A DNA stretch of 7,236 bases from Acidobacteriaceae bacterium (GTDB lineage Bacteria; Acidobacteriota; Terriglobia; Terriglobales; Acidobacteriaceae), in the NCBI GenBank assembly GCA_030040115.1, contig JASHUH010000524.1, positions 1 to 7,236 on the forward strand. The letters run 5' to 3'. Under the pieces are notes generated by a model, which had not been told where the DNA came from, made no database searches, and was given only the letters and a program-made list of their open reading frames with translations. Below, one piece after another: positions 1 through 6,923 of the stretch (position 1 is its first letter; each line of letters starts with the position of its first letter). Both the position numbers and the translations under genes were made by a program.

Positions 1-1883
1 CCGATCAGGAAGTCCGAGAAATCGAGTCCGGTCTCAAAACCGTTGAACCCGAAGGCGCCGTTGGCGTCGTCGTAATTGCGTTCGTTGATCTGGTCGTAGT
101 GATAGTCGACGCCAAAGTGCATGGTGTGCCTACCGATGACCCGGATCACATTGTCGATGATTTGAGCGGTGTTGTTGTACTGGCCGAGCGCGTCCTGGGC
201 AAGCCCGAATTCATAATTGTCAAAGAAGAACGAGGGCACGCCGGCTATGGCCTGATTGATGTTCCCTATTCCGCCGGTGCTATTCCACGGGGTGTTGAAT
301 CCCAGCGAGGCCATGGAAACACCAGCACCTTGTCCCGCCACCGGCTGTCCGGTGTGATTCACATCGCGGAGCCACACGAGGCGGATGTCGTTCACAAGCC
401 GGGGACTAAAGGTGGTGGTCAGACCCAGGTTAATCATCTGGGTGATGCCGTCATTGGCGTCGGCGAAGCCGGGAATATTGATTCCCTGGTCATAAGGATT
501 CTGATAGTTGTATTGGTCCTGGAAGTAGTAGCCGAACAAGGCGCCCCAGCGGGTGTTGATATCCATCCGGATGCCGCCTTTGTTGTCCTGCAAATTCGCG
601 TTGTAAGCCGACGTCTGGAATATGGGGCCTAAAGTGGGGGAAATCAAAGTGGGCGTGGGAATGTACTGGAGAGCCTGCACGGCAACCGGCGACCAGGCGC
701 TTTGCGGAATGACTGCGTTGGGAAAGACGCACTGCGAGGAACTGGTGCAGCCCGCAGTGTAATAGGGCTCTCCTTGGGTCACCGTGTACCCCAGGCTATT
801 GGAGAGTTCCTGGGCCAAGCCGGTACCTCCAACTCCCGAGGAGGTTTCGAGCGCGCCTGCCTCGTCGGCCAGGTTGCCGGTGCGATCGGCCAGCGAAGGT
901 ACGGGAACGAACTGCGTCGCGCCCTGGATCATCCGCGTGCCCTGGTAGTCGCCGTAGAAGAAAAGTTTGTTCTTAATGACGGGTCCGCCGAATGTTCCGC
1001 CGAACTGGTTCTGGATGAACTTTCCGCGGGCGCCACCGGCAAAGTAGTTTGCCGCATCCAGATCGGTGTTGCGCAGGAAGTCGAAGGCGTCGCCGTGGAA
1101 GTCGTTGGCGCCCGACTTCGTCACCACGTTGACCTGGCCGCCGCTGAAGTTGCCGTACTCGGCGTCGAAATTATTGGTGATGATGCGGAACTCGGAGATG
1201 GAGTCGAGGTTGGGAATCATGGCCGCGCCGTTGTGCACGCCCTCCTCGGCGTCCGCGCCGTTGACCATGAAGCCGTTGGCCTCGGGGCGGCCGCCATTGA
1301 CCGACTGCGTCCCGTTTGCCAGGTTGCCGGAGACATTGGACGCGCCCACGCCGGCGGTTGAATCGTTTCCCGTGTAGGGGGAAACGCCGGGCTGCAGAGC
1401 CAGCAGATCGATGTACGACCGGCCGTTCAGCGGCACAGCTACGATCTTCTGGTCCTCGATCACGTCGCCCATTTGCGTGTTCTGCGTTTCAATTTCCAGA
1501 ACGTTGGCGGACACGGTTACGGAATTGCGGACGGCTCCGATCTGCAGCCCGATATCCACGCGGACCGACGAGTTCGCGTTGATGGTTACACCGTTCATTA
1601 CGAAGTTCTCGTAGCCCGGCTGGGCAAGAGTGACGGTGTAATGGTCGACGGGAAGCACGGGAAAAGAATAGAAGCCCGCTCCGTCGGTTACCGCGGTGTA
1701 CCGCACGTTGGTGGACTCCGCCAAGGCGGCGACCGTGGCGCCGGGAATCACCGCCCCAGAGGGGTCCGTGACGATGCCGGAGATCGTGCCGGTGATGGTT
1801 TGGGCGCGGGCGTCAGAAGGGGCGAGCCACAACAACGCACACAAGCCCAGAGTGACAGTTGCCAGTGTTTTCAATTGCTTCAT
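1..1883 (-). CDS. TonB-dependent receptor, Oar-like, with N-terminal carboxypeptidase-regulatory-like domain (C-terminus beyond window)
   Basis: Read on the minus strand, an open frame runs from ATG at 1883 to the left edge without a stop, giving about 627 codons. Residues 1-27 form a Sec signal peptide: basic start MKQLK, hydrophobic core, cleavage after ARA. Residues ~31-115 match a carboxypeptidase-regulatory-like Ig fold (GTISGIVTDPSGAVIPGATV, then DGAGFYSFPVLPVDHYTV). Residues ~135-260 are the plug, with PLNGRSY at 151-157, LQPGV at 163-167, and EFRIITNNFDAEYG followed by VNVVTKSG. The barrel starts near NQFGGTFGGPV (292-302) and KLFFYGDYQGTR. Family members are usually about 1,000-1,200 residues, so roughly half is visible. 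Established for the family: an outer-membrane beta-barrel that imports ligands using TonB energy, or acts in surface adhesion (Oar). The substrate is unknown. It lies 108 bp downstream of a Tat-exported DUF362 gene on the same strand, so co-transcription is possible. Confidence 0.93.
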   Translation of the reverse strand, partial: MKQLKTLATVTLGLCALLWLAPSDARAQTITGTISGIVTDPSGAVIPGATVAALAESTNVRYTAVTDGAGFYSFPVLPVDHYTVTLAQPGYENFVMNGVTINANSSVRVDIGLQIGAVRNSVTVSANVLEIETQNTQMGDVIEDQKIVAVPLNGRSYIDLLALQPGVSPYTGNDSTAGVGASNVSGNLANGTQSVNGGRPEANGFMVNGADAEEGVHNGAAMIPNLDSISEFRIITNNFDAEYGNFSGGQVNVVTKSGANDFHGDAFDFLRNTDLDAANYFAGGARGKFIQNQFGGTFGGPVIKNKLFFYGDYQGTRMIQGATQFVPVPSLADRTGNLADEAGALETSSGVGGTGLAQELSNSLGYTVTQGEPYYTAGCTSSSQCVFPNAVIPQSAWSPVAVQALQYIPTPTLISPTLGPIFQTSAYNANLQDNKGGIRMDINTRWGALFGYYFQDQYNYQNPYDQGINIPGFADANDGITQMINLGLTTTFSPRLVNDIRLVWLRDVNHTGQPVAGQGAGVSMASLGFNTPWNSTGGIGNINQAIAGVPSFFFDNYEFGLAQDALGQYNNTAQIIDNVIRVIGRHTMHFGVDYHYDQINERNYDDANGAFGFNGFETGLDFSDFLI

Positions 1884-1893
1884 GATCTATGAG

Positions 1894-1899
1894 CCCTCC
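1894..1899 (-). promoter_or_regulatory. Ribosome binding site of the TonB-dependent receptor
   Basis: GGAGGG on the minus strand lies 10 nt upstream of the ATG at 1883. This supports that start, which is also the one giving a complete signal peptide. Confidence 0.6.
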
Positions 1900-1991
1900 A
1901 GAAATGGGTTCGCGAAGCTCACGACCTTAATGTTGTAAACAGGAGCTCTGCGGATCGCTACATGGCTCCCGTGCCTTATTCAGGCGCCAGG

Positions 1992-3689
1992 TTAGGCCTT
2001 GTTCAGGACCAAGTCACTCTCCATGGTGTACTTATAGTCGTACACCAGGTGGTACTTATAGTTGCCTGAACCGTATCTCGCGGTGTTCCAAGCCGCCATG
2101 TGATAGCCGGGGTCACAGACCGCGTTGAAGTTGGTTTCGATCATTTGGCCGTTTTGATCGAGGATGTCGACGTACACAGGCCCCCGTTTCGGCACGCTGA
2201 ACTCGATCGCCAATTGCGAGTTGTATGCGTTGGGATAGTGCTGATTAAGCACCCGCGTCGTCGGCTTTGCGGGAATGCTTGGTTTCGTCTCGCTCACCGT
2301 GGAGTAGTCGAACGGTTCGTCGACGAGGTGCCATATTGGCTCTTTCTCGCGCTGCTGGAGGTAGAAAGTCCGCAGCGGGGTGCGTGTGAAACCCGTCAAC
2401 GGGCGGCGGACGGCTACGCCATCTACCCACTCGTACACAGGTATCATCATCGGATTCATCACGTTGAGCTTGCCGCGCTCCATGGCAATGTGGAACAGTC
2501 CGAAATTTCCCGGATTGTGGCCGCCCAGCCAATGGCCCACGATATCGACAAGGTAGTTATTTTTGCCGAAAATGACGATGTTCGTCATGTAGTCCCAGGC
2601 CTGTCCATCGAAATTGTTCTCGTTGCCCAAGGGATTCGGTCCGTTGCTGAAGTCGCCATCACGGCCATAGATGCCCTCGACCATATGGAGGCCGACTGGC
2701 GTCGCGGATAGATTGTCGATGGTGCGATGCGCCCACACTTCCATGCAGGTATTGTTGTAATAAAACCGCTGATCGTCGCTGCCAGGGATGCGCGCGAAAT
2801 CCGGCGTATTCCAGCGGGGAATGGTGTGCAGGTGCCGCTTAAAGTCAGCTTCCATGGTAGTGAAAACGGACGGATTGAGAAATTCCTTCTGAATCACATC
2901 CTGATATTTTTGCAAATAGTGGATGCCTCTCCAATTGCTGCAGTATTGCTGGAAGGGTGCGGCACAGCTGCCCTGCCAGTTCTTGGAGGTGAGGGTCAAA
3001 CCCATTTCGTGGGCTTTGAATTTGGCTATATTCAGATTCCAGGCATCCGGCGCGTTGAAAGGCCATAGGTAGGGGATCTGCTCACTCACCACGCCTCCAG
3101 GGACGTTTTTCCAGACAAACGATTCGGCGTCGTTCACATCTTCCGGTGTCTTGATTTCGCCTTGTACCGGCAGAACCGTGGCGCCGGTCTGGTCGGCGAT
3201 CTCGAGGTAATGATGGGGCTCGACTACGCGGGCGCCATTGGCGTCTCGGATTTGCAGCTTGCGGCCCGCCACGCCGAGTTCCTTCAAGGACTCGAAGACG
3301 CCCTCGACGAAAAACGCGTCGGTGACAATCCCCATCGTGTTCTCGGGCGTGATTCCTTTCATCGCGTCGTATGTCGCGTGCGCGGTCAGGTTGGGCTTGG
3401 CGGCGATGATGCGACTCACCGGAATGCCGGTGTCGTCCATGGGAACGAATAACGAACGTCCCAAAGTGAGCCCGGCCTGCCTGCACGCTTCGGAATTTGT
3501 CTTGGAATCCACATGCGTCCGCATGATGAAGACGGCTTCCGGATGTTGCTCCACAAACGGATGCACGCCGAAATATCCGGAAGGGTTCGAGTCGGCGGTA
3601 ACAATGGAAGCTGCGGAAGCTCGGCCCAGAAGACCCAGGCCGCCAGATAAAAATGCTGAAGTCTTAAGAAAATCCCTGCGACTGGACAT
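1992..3689 (-). CDS. Tat-exported DUF362-family protein with C-terminal FlgD-like Ig domain
   Basis: The protein has 565 residues. The N-terminus MSSRRDFLKTSAF is a textbook twin-arginine signal (SRRDFLK, then a Gly/Leu/Ala-rich core to about residue 27), so a folded protein is probably exported to the periplasm. DUF362-type motifs follow in order: AAKPNL (96-101), AKFKAHEMGLTLTSKNWQG (222-240), VEGIYGRDGDFSNGP (337-351, with Glu where the family usually has Asp before Gly), and a D-I-V-x-x-W-L-G segment (382-389). Residues ~490-550 (IEFSVPKRGPVYVDILDQNG ... GNYKYHLVYD) resemble a FlgD/secretion-type Ig-like beta-sandwich. No CxxCxxC ferredoxin cluster is present; the five cysteines are scattered. 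DUF362 has no settled biochemical function. The start is supported by AAGGGAG 6 nt upstream. Element copy A lies about 87-200 nt upstream, suggesting its own promoter or leader. The DUF362 assignment rests on motifs and carries moderate certainty; the Tat signal is clear. Confidence 0.88.
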   Translation of the reverse strand: MSSRRDFLKTSAFLSGGLGLLGRASAASIVTADSNPSGYFGVHPFVEQHPEAVFIMRTHVDSKTNSEACRQAGLTLGRSLFVPMDDTGIPVSRIIAAKPNLTAHATYDAMKGITPENTMGIVTDAFFVEGVFESLKELGVAGRKLQIRDANGARVVEPHHYLEIADQTGATVLPVQGEIKTPEDVNDAESFVWKNVPGGVVSEQIPYLWPFNAPDAWNLNIAKFKAHEMGLTLTSKNWQGSCAAPFQQYCSNWRGIHYLQKYQDVIQKEFLNPSVFTTMEADFKRHLHTIPRWNTPDFARIPGSDDQRFYYNNTCMEVWAHRTIDNLSATPVGLHMVEGIYGRDGDFSNGPNPLGNENNFDGQAWDYMTNIVIFGKNNYLVDIVGHWLGGHNPGNFGLFHIAMERGKLNVMNPMMIPVYEWVDGVAVRRPLTGFTRTPLRTFYLQQREKEPIWHLVDEPFDYSTVSETKPSIPAKPTTRVLNQHYPNAYNSQLAIEFSVPKRGPVYVDILDQNGQMIETNFNAVCDPGYHMAAWNTARYGSGNYKYHLVYDYKYTMESDLVLNKA

Positions 3690-3695
3690 CTAAAT

Positions 3696-3702
3696 CTCCC
3701 TT
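3696..3702 (-). promoter_or_regulatory. Ribosome binding site of the 565-residue Tat/DUF362 protein
   Basis: AAGGGAG on the minus strand lies 6 nt before the ATG at 3689. It fixes a start that preserves the complete twin-arginine motif. Confidence 0.65.
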
Positions 3703-3775
3703 CCCACCGGTACTTTCTTCATACATTCCGCAATGCTACAGAGACACAAAGCAACGGGGGTCCAGTTGCAGCGCC

Positions 3776-3889
3776 GATTTGGGTCTCCCATAGCAGGCAA
3801 GCCGAGTGACCAAACCACGACTCCGTGACACAATAGCACTGCCGGAGATGAATGAATGTGAGCGGTGTCACGTGCGAAGGGGGTAACCG
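3776..3889 (-). repeat. Conserved ~113-nt upstream element, copy A
   Basis: This stretch aligns with 6924-7036 at about 94 of 113 positions by hand count, with a single one-base gap. Identical runs are 3825-3847 (23 nt) and 3854-3871 (18 nt). Both copies have the same orientation relative to the downstream minus-strand gene and end about 87 nt (A) and 107 nt (B) before the start codons of the large genes. The single-base indel breaks the reading frame that both copies otherwise share, arguing against coding. Candidate roles are a regulatory leader, an operator/promoter module, or one member of a dispersed palindromic repeat family (MITE-like). No target-site duplication was seen. The repeat is certain; its role is not known. 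Confidence 0.85.
3824..3872 (-). other. Stem-loop in element copy A (8-bp stem, 33-nt loop)
   Basis: On the plus strand CGTGACAC (3824-3831) is the exact reverse complement of GTGTCACG (3865-3872), enclosing 33 nt. The inner seven pairs are identical in copy B. The outer pair is C-G here and G-C in B, a double change that preserves pairing. Such a palindrome could fold in RNA or bind a dimeric protein. Confidence 0.6.
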
Positions 3890-4079
3890 CGAGATCCCAC
3901 CTGGAGGGGCGGTATTGGCTCACCGGTGCATCGAGGCGATCAAAGTCAGCTAAGGCCCGCCCGAACGCGTCTTCGAGGGCGATGGGGTTCAGCGATCGGG
4001 AAGATGACGCCCATCGCGGCGTACCCTGCCTCGAAGCTTCGGTTCTTCGGCTGCGGAGGCGGCATAGATCGACAGTGAA

Positions 4080-4098
4080 CGTTCTCGGCAGCCGAACG
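4080..4098 (-). terminator. Imperfect hairpin just downstream of the 397-residue DUF362 gene
   Basis: On the minus strand CGTTC...GAACG forms a five-pair stem, with a further G-C/G-C extension if two bases are bulged. It lies 14 nt beyond the stop codon at 4113. No run of T follows it, so a classical intrinsic terminator is not supported. It may be a 3' end-stabilising hairpin or chance. Confidence 0.2.
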
Positions 4099-4112
4099 AA
4101 CTGCAGATCGAT

Positions 4113-5306
4113 TCATGCCGGCGACGGGCCGTTCTCAGGCGCCACGACGGAAGCCGCCGGATGACGGATGTCGAAGCGCACCTTCTGAAGGGGTGGACCG
4201 GCCACTTCAATGCGGCTCATGTCGCGCGTGCCCACCCCCAGGTCTTCGGCCAGACGCAGCATGCTGTCCGCGGTCTCGAATGGCGCCGCGCCGCGATCGG
4301 CCATGGGGTCAAAGCCCATCAGGGCTAAGGCGACGGCGTCGGTGGAGACGCAATTCGTACCCGCGATCAGCAATCGGGGATGAAGCCAGTTGTGCACATG
4401 GCGCGGGTCGGGAATCTCGGCGCCGTTCATGGTGTAGATGCCGTCGATCAGGGCCAGGTCCACAGGGCGCGCCGCTACGATATCCGCCACCGCGCGCGGA
4501 ATGCGATAACCGGCCTGCCTGGGCGCATTGAGGTTGACGGCGGGCGGCGCGCTCTTGGGCGGCTGACGATTGCCAACGTGCATCAACTGTCTTCCGCTCA
4601 CAGGCGCCAGCGCTGGCTCGTCCCCGGGCGCATCTTCGCTGTAGATCGTGCAAGGGATGTTACCGAAGCAGTTTTTCATCGACAACGTGATGCCGGCTAC
4701 AGAATGCACCTTCAGCTTGGCCAGCGAAACGAACACGTCGCAATCCCGGTAGGAACAGTTCATGTCGTAGCCGGTGAAGAGCAGGCCGCCGTGGGGGACC
4801 ATGAAGGTGGCGTAGGTTTTATAGCTGCCCAAGAAATTGGTGTTTTCGAACTCCACCTGTGGAGCGGCATTCTGCATCACGCGCGGATCCCAGCCGGCCT
4901 CGATCATGAATTGATCGAGCGGCGCAGTGGTAGCCCAGGCGCTCTCGAGGATGCGGATGCGCCGCGCTCCGGCGCGCCCGAGCAAGTAAACGGTCGCCGC
5001 TATGACCTGCGGGCTGGACCAGAACGACATTTCCTGGGGGATGTAGCGAAGCCGCGCTGTGGCCGGGCCAGTCATATTGATTTTGATGGCGACCGTCTTG
5101 CCGCGCACCAACCTTTCCAGGCCGCCCAGTTGATCGAAGAGCTTGGCCAACACCTCGACCACCTGGCGGTTGTACTCCGGGCAAAGCCCGATGGCGACGC
5201 GCCCGGCCGGAGTCTCCTGGCCCATGAGCAGCCTGGATGAAGTCATGTAGACGCCCGCCGCCGCTGTCCTAACGAGAAATTCCCTGCGCGAAGAAGTCGT
5301 GATCAT
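4113..5306 (-). CDS. Tat-exported DUF362-family protein
   Basis: The protein has 397 residues from ATG at 5306; a TTG one codon upstream (5309) would add one residue. It begins MITTSSRREFLVRTAAAG, a twin-arginine signal (SRREFL) followed by a short Ala-rich core, so export of a folded protein is likely. DUF362 motifs are well preserved: VAIKINM (72-78), SLAKLKVHSVAGITLSMKNC (194-213) followed by FG, ALIDGIYTMNGAEIPD (285-300), and TNCVSTDAVALALMGFDP (317-334). No ferredoxin-type cysteine cluster is present. The family was once described as Fe-S-centre proteins, but its biochemical role is unresolved. The ATG shares its A with the stop codon of the upstream gene (TGATG), the usual arrangement for translational coupling, so the two products are probably made together. 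GAGAGG lies 8 nt upstream. The C-terminal ~20 residues are Pro/Ala-rich and look disordered. Family assignment is secure; function is unknown. Confidence 0.92.
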   Translation of the reverse strand: MITTSSRREFLVRTAAAGVYMTSSRLLMGQETPAGRVAIGLCPEYNRQVVEVLAKLFDQLGGLERLVRGKTVAIKINMTGPATARLRYIPQEMSFWSSPQVIAATVYLLGRAGARRIRILESAWATTAPLDQFMIEAGWDPRVMQNAAPQVEFENTNFLGSYKTYATFMVPHGGLLFTGYDMNCSYRDCDVFVSLAKLKVHSVAGITLSMKNCFGNIPCTIYSEDAPGDEPALAPVSGRQLMHVGNRQPPKSAPPAVNLNAPRQAGYRIPRAVADIVAARPVDLALIDGIYTMNGAEIPDPRHVHNWLHPRLLIAGTNCVSTDAVALALMGFDPMADRGAAPFETADSMLRLAEDLGVGTRDMSRIEVAGPPLQKVRFDIRHPAASVVAPENGPSPA

Positions 5307-6817
5307 CAAGACTGCCTCTCAATCTCCACGGCGCAGTACACGGCCACCGGGGGAAGATCAAAACTGGTCCCGCCGCTTTGCGGAAAGCACTTCAGCGGAC
5401 TTGAGTTGCCGATGCTCCACAACGTGGCCGCTGAAGCCGCGTGGTGAATCCACAGTGTGAGATAGTCTACTGGCTGCGGCGCATTGTAATTCAGCACCTG
5501 CACAACCTCCTTGCGCGCCGCTATCTCTGAGCCGACGACGCAGCTTGCTGTTCCCGGATTGAAGAGGCGGCAGACATCGTGCTCATGCCCCACCAGAAGA
5601 TGCGCGTCCCGGTCCAACTGGAAGGGATCGGTGAAGCCTCCGGTGGCCACTACGATTCTGCCTTTGTCGAGCGGATAGATGTCGTAGTCGAAGAGCCAGT
5701 CGTATTGCCGCGAGGCAATGCCCTTTGGCCCCCAGTACTTAGGCGCGATGACCATGCCGCCCTGTTCGACGAACTCCATCAACAGCCGGTGCTGCCCCGC
5801 GCTTGGTTGCGTATCGTCCACCCAGAGGACGGCGAGCTTCCCGGCGATACGCGGGGCTAGGGGACGCGTCCGATCGGCGACGGTGAAAGGCGCACGCTGG
5901 CGCTGGAGCAGGTGAAGCACCTCGTTGCTCATGGCGGAGTTGTCTCGGCGGAAATCCGAAACTACAGTCAGGGCGCCGACCGAATCGTACGCGGCCCATT
6001 GCGAATGCTTGTCGAAGAAGGCGTCCATGGCGGCGATCCGGTTCCAAGCCGCTGTGGCTTCCGGCGTGTGTGCGGCGAGCGCCGCACGCATCGGCTCGTC
6101 CAGATCGATGATCCAGCGGCAACCGCTGGCGCGGGCATCGGCCGCGGTCAGGCAGTATTTTTCGAGAGGCAACATTTTAGCTGAAGGCGGGGGATCGACT
6201 TCCAGCCACAGGGTCTTGCCCGGGACTACGCAGCGGGCGAGCGGCGCAACCCAGCCGTTCGAGTCCACCCATGGATCTTGCGTCGGTCCTGCCGGCGCGG
6301 TATCCGGCGCACCGGCCCGCCGGGCGCCGCCGGGCATCGCAGCGCCGGGCCAGACGTTTCCGTTGAGAACAAAGATGCCCGTCACGTGGTCCCAGTCCAC
6401 GTTGTCGCGCGAGAAGAGCGCAATGGCGGGCAAGTCGAGAGTCGTGGTGACCGGGCCGGGCAACAGCAGCGCTTCGAGTCCGGCGGCATGGCCGGCGGAA
6501 GAGATTTCAGACAACCCTTCCTTTGCCGTTACCCTGCCGACGAAGCTGATGCCCTTGCGCCGGCCGGCCGCGATCAATGGCAGGAGGACTTTTTGCTGGG
6601 CGGCATCCGCTTCGCCGCCCGTGGCCCAATCCACAATAAGACAGTTGAACGGAGTTTCATCCAGCAGATGCAGCAGGGCGGGATCGGTCCATTGCTCGGC
6701 TGTTTTCCGCGATCCAACGCTCGCTCTGCCGCCTGATTCGCCAGGCGTACTTGGCTGCGCAGCCGCGATCGGGCCGCAGCGCCACCGCATCGGCGCCCAC
6801 TTCGGATTAAAACTCAT
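5306..6817 (-). CDS. Uncharacterised protein with glycoside-hydrolase-like architecture (barrel-like, GATase-like and beta-sandwich regions)
   Basis: From ATG at 6817 the protein has 503 residues. I do not recognise a named family. Residues ~40-275 look like an alpha/beta barrel: FNCLIVDWATGGEAD, KGISFVGRV, LEALLLPGP, HVTGIFVLNGNVW, TLWLEVDPPP and CRWIIDLDEP. Residues ~280-400 (ALTVVSDFRRDNSAMSNEVL, then LAVLWVDDTQPS and LLMEFVEQGGMVIAPKYWG) resemble the class-I-glutamine-amidotransferase-like domain that follows the barrel in GH42-type proteins. The end (EVVQVLNYNAP ... LPPVAVYCAVEIER) fits a small beta-sandwich. This order suggests a carbohydrate-active or sugar-binding protein, but I cannot point to a catalytic acid pair, so no activity is claimed. 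No Sec or Tat signal is visible, so it may be cytoplasmic unless the true N-terminus differs. A start at 6829 would add MGEC, but the 6817 start has a better Shine-Dalgarno. Its stop overlaps the start of the Tat/DUF362 gene, implying an operon. Confidence 0.8.
   Translation of the reverse strand: MSFNPKWAPMRWRCGPIAAAQPSTPGESGGRASVGSRKTAEQWTDPALLHLLDETPFNCLIVDWATGGEADAAQQKVLLPLIAAGRRKGISFVGRVTAKEGLSEISSAGHAAGLEALLLPGPVTTTLDLPAIALFSRDNVDWDHVTGIFVLNGNVWPGAAMPGGARRAGAPDTAPAGPTQDPWVDSNGWVAPLARCVVPGKTLWLEVDPPPSAKMLPLEKYCLTAADARASGCRWIIDLDEPMRAALAAHTPEATAAWNRIAAMDAFFDKHSQWAAYDSVGALTVVSDFRRDNSAMSNEVLHLLQRQRAPFTVADRTRPLAPRIAGKLAVLWVDDTQPSAGQHRLLMEFVEQGGMVIAPKYWGPKGIASRQYDWLFDYDIYPLDKGRIVVATGGFTDPFQLDRDAHLLVGHEHDVCRLFNPGTASCVVGSEIAARKEVVQVLNYNAPQPVDYLTLWIHHAASAATLWSIGNSSPLKCFPQSGGTSFDLPPVAVYCAVEIERQS
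5315..5320 (-). promoter_or_regulatory. Ribosome binding site of the 397-residue DUF362 gene
   Basis: GAGAGG on the minus strand lies 8 nt before ATG 5306 and 5 nt before the alternative TTG 5309. It sits inside the last codons of the upstream gene, so reinitiation and independent loading are both possible. Confidence 0.5.
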
Positions 6818-6915
6818 GCACTCTCCCATTCAGCCGCCGATTGAGCTTCGCCCGGCGCTTGCGGTTCACGCTCCAGGTGTAAGCGCCCGTGCATCGTCCT
6901 CATCACGTAGACCAT
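6814..6915 (-). CDS. Possible 33-codon leader ORF overlapping the start of the next gene (ATGA)
   Basis: The minus strand has a short frame from ATG at 6915, beginning MVYVMRTMHGRLHLE and ending EWESA, with TGA at 6816-6814. The stop overlaps the ATG at 6817 as ATGA, a typical translational-coupling junction. Inner starts at 6903 and 6894 are possible; the latter has AGGA four bases ahead of it. It begins just downstream of element copy B. There is no recognisable domain, no strong Shine-Dalgarno for the first ATG, and a frame this short can arise by chance. It may be a leader peptide, a small protein or nothing. Confidence 0.25.
   Translation of the reverse strand: MVYVMRTMHGRLHLEREPQAPGEAQSAAEWESA
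6821..6827 (-). promoter_or_regulatory. Ribosome binding site that decides the start of the 503-residue protein
   Basis: GGGAGAG on the minus strand lies 3 nt before ATG 6817, and its GGGAG core ends 5 nt before it. The upstream ATG at 6829 is preceded only by CGGCGGCTGA, a poorer match. This favours 6817 over 6829. Confidence 0.5.
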
Positions 6916-6923
6916 GAGTGCGG

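Larger units (their letters stand above)
3690..4112. other. 423-bp intergenic region carrying element copy A
   Basis: No supportable gene lies between the two DUF362 genes. The left part (3690-3775) is the leader of the 565-residue protein. The middle (3776-3889) is conserved element copy A. The right part (3890-4112) holds an imperfect hairpin just past the upstream gene's stop, a perfect 10-bp palindrome CGAAGCTTCG at 4032-4041, and short open frames with no initiation signal or recognisable domain. The region presumably contains both the end of the upstream operon and the promoter of the downstream gene; no convincing -35/-10 pair could be fixed by eye. Confidence 0.6.

Noticed and set aside
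99..1938. Several plus-strand open frames across the left 1.9 kb
   Set aside because: All are shadows of the minus-strand TonB-dependent receptor, whose translation shows a signal peptide, regulatory domain, plug and barrel start in one uninterrupted frame.
1942..1969. GGAGC...GCTCC inverted repeat between the DUF362 gene and the receptor, considered as a terminator
   Set aside because: It has only five pairs, a long loop and no clean T-run, so it is not distinguishable from chance.
3893..4040. Minus-strand stretch reading NPIALEDAFGRALADFDRLD, possibly a gene remnant
   Set aside because: It looks protein-like for about 35 residues but has no start, no recognised family, and runs straight into the non-coding repeat. 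This is too little to call a pseudogene.
4380..5240. Plus-strand open frame (286 codons) opposite the 397-residue DUF362 gene
   Set aside because: It is antisense to a gene with clear Tat and DUF362 motifs. Its His/Val/Asp/Arg-rich composition reflects reverse reading of the real codons.
5925..6917. Long plus-strand open frame (330 codons) opposite the 503-residue gene
   Set aside because: It has no recognisable domain, a Ser/Arg/Pro-rich composition typical of antisense frames in GC-rich DNA, and lies entirely opposite a better-supported gene. It also crosses the intergenic gap.
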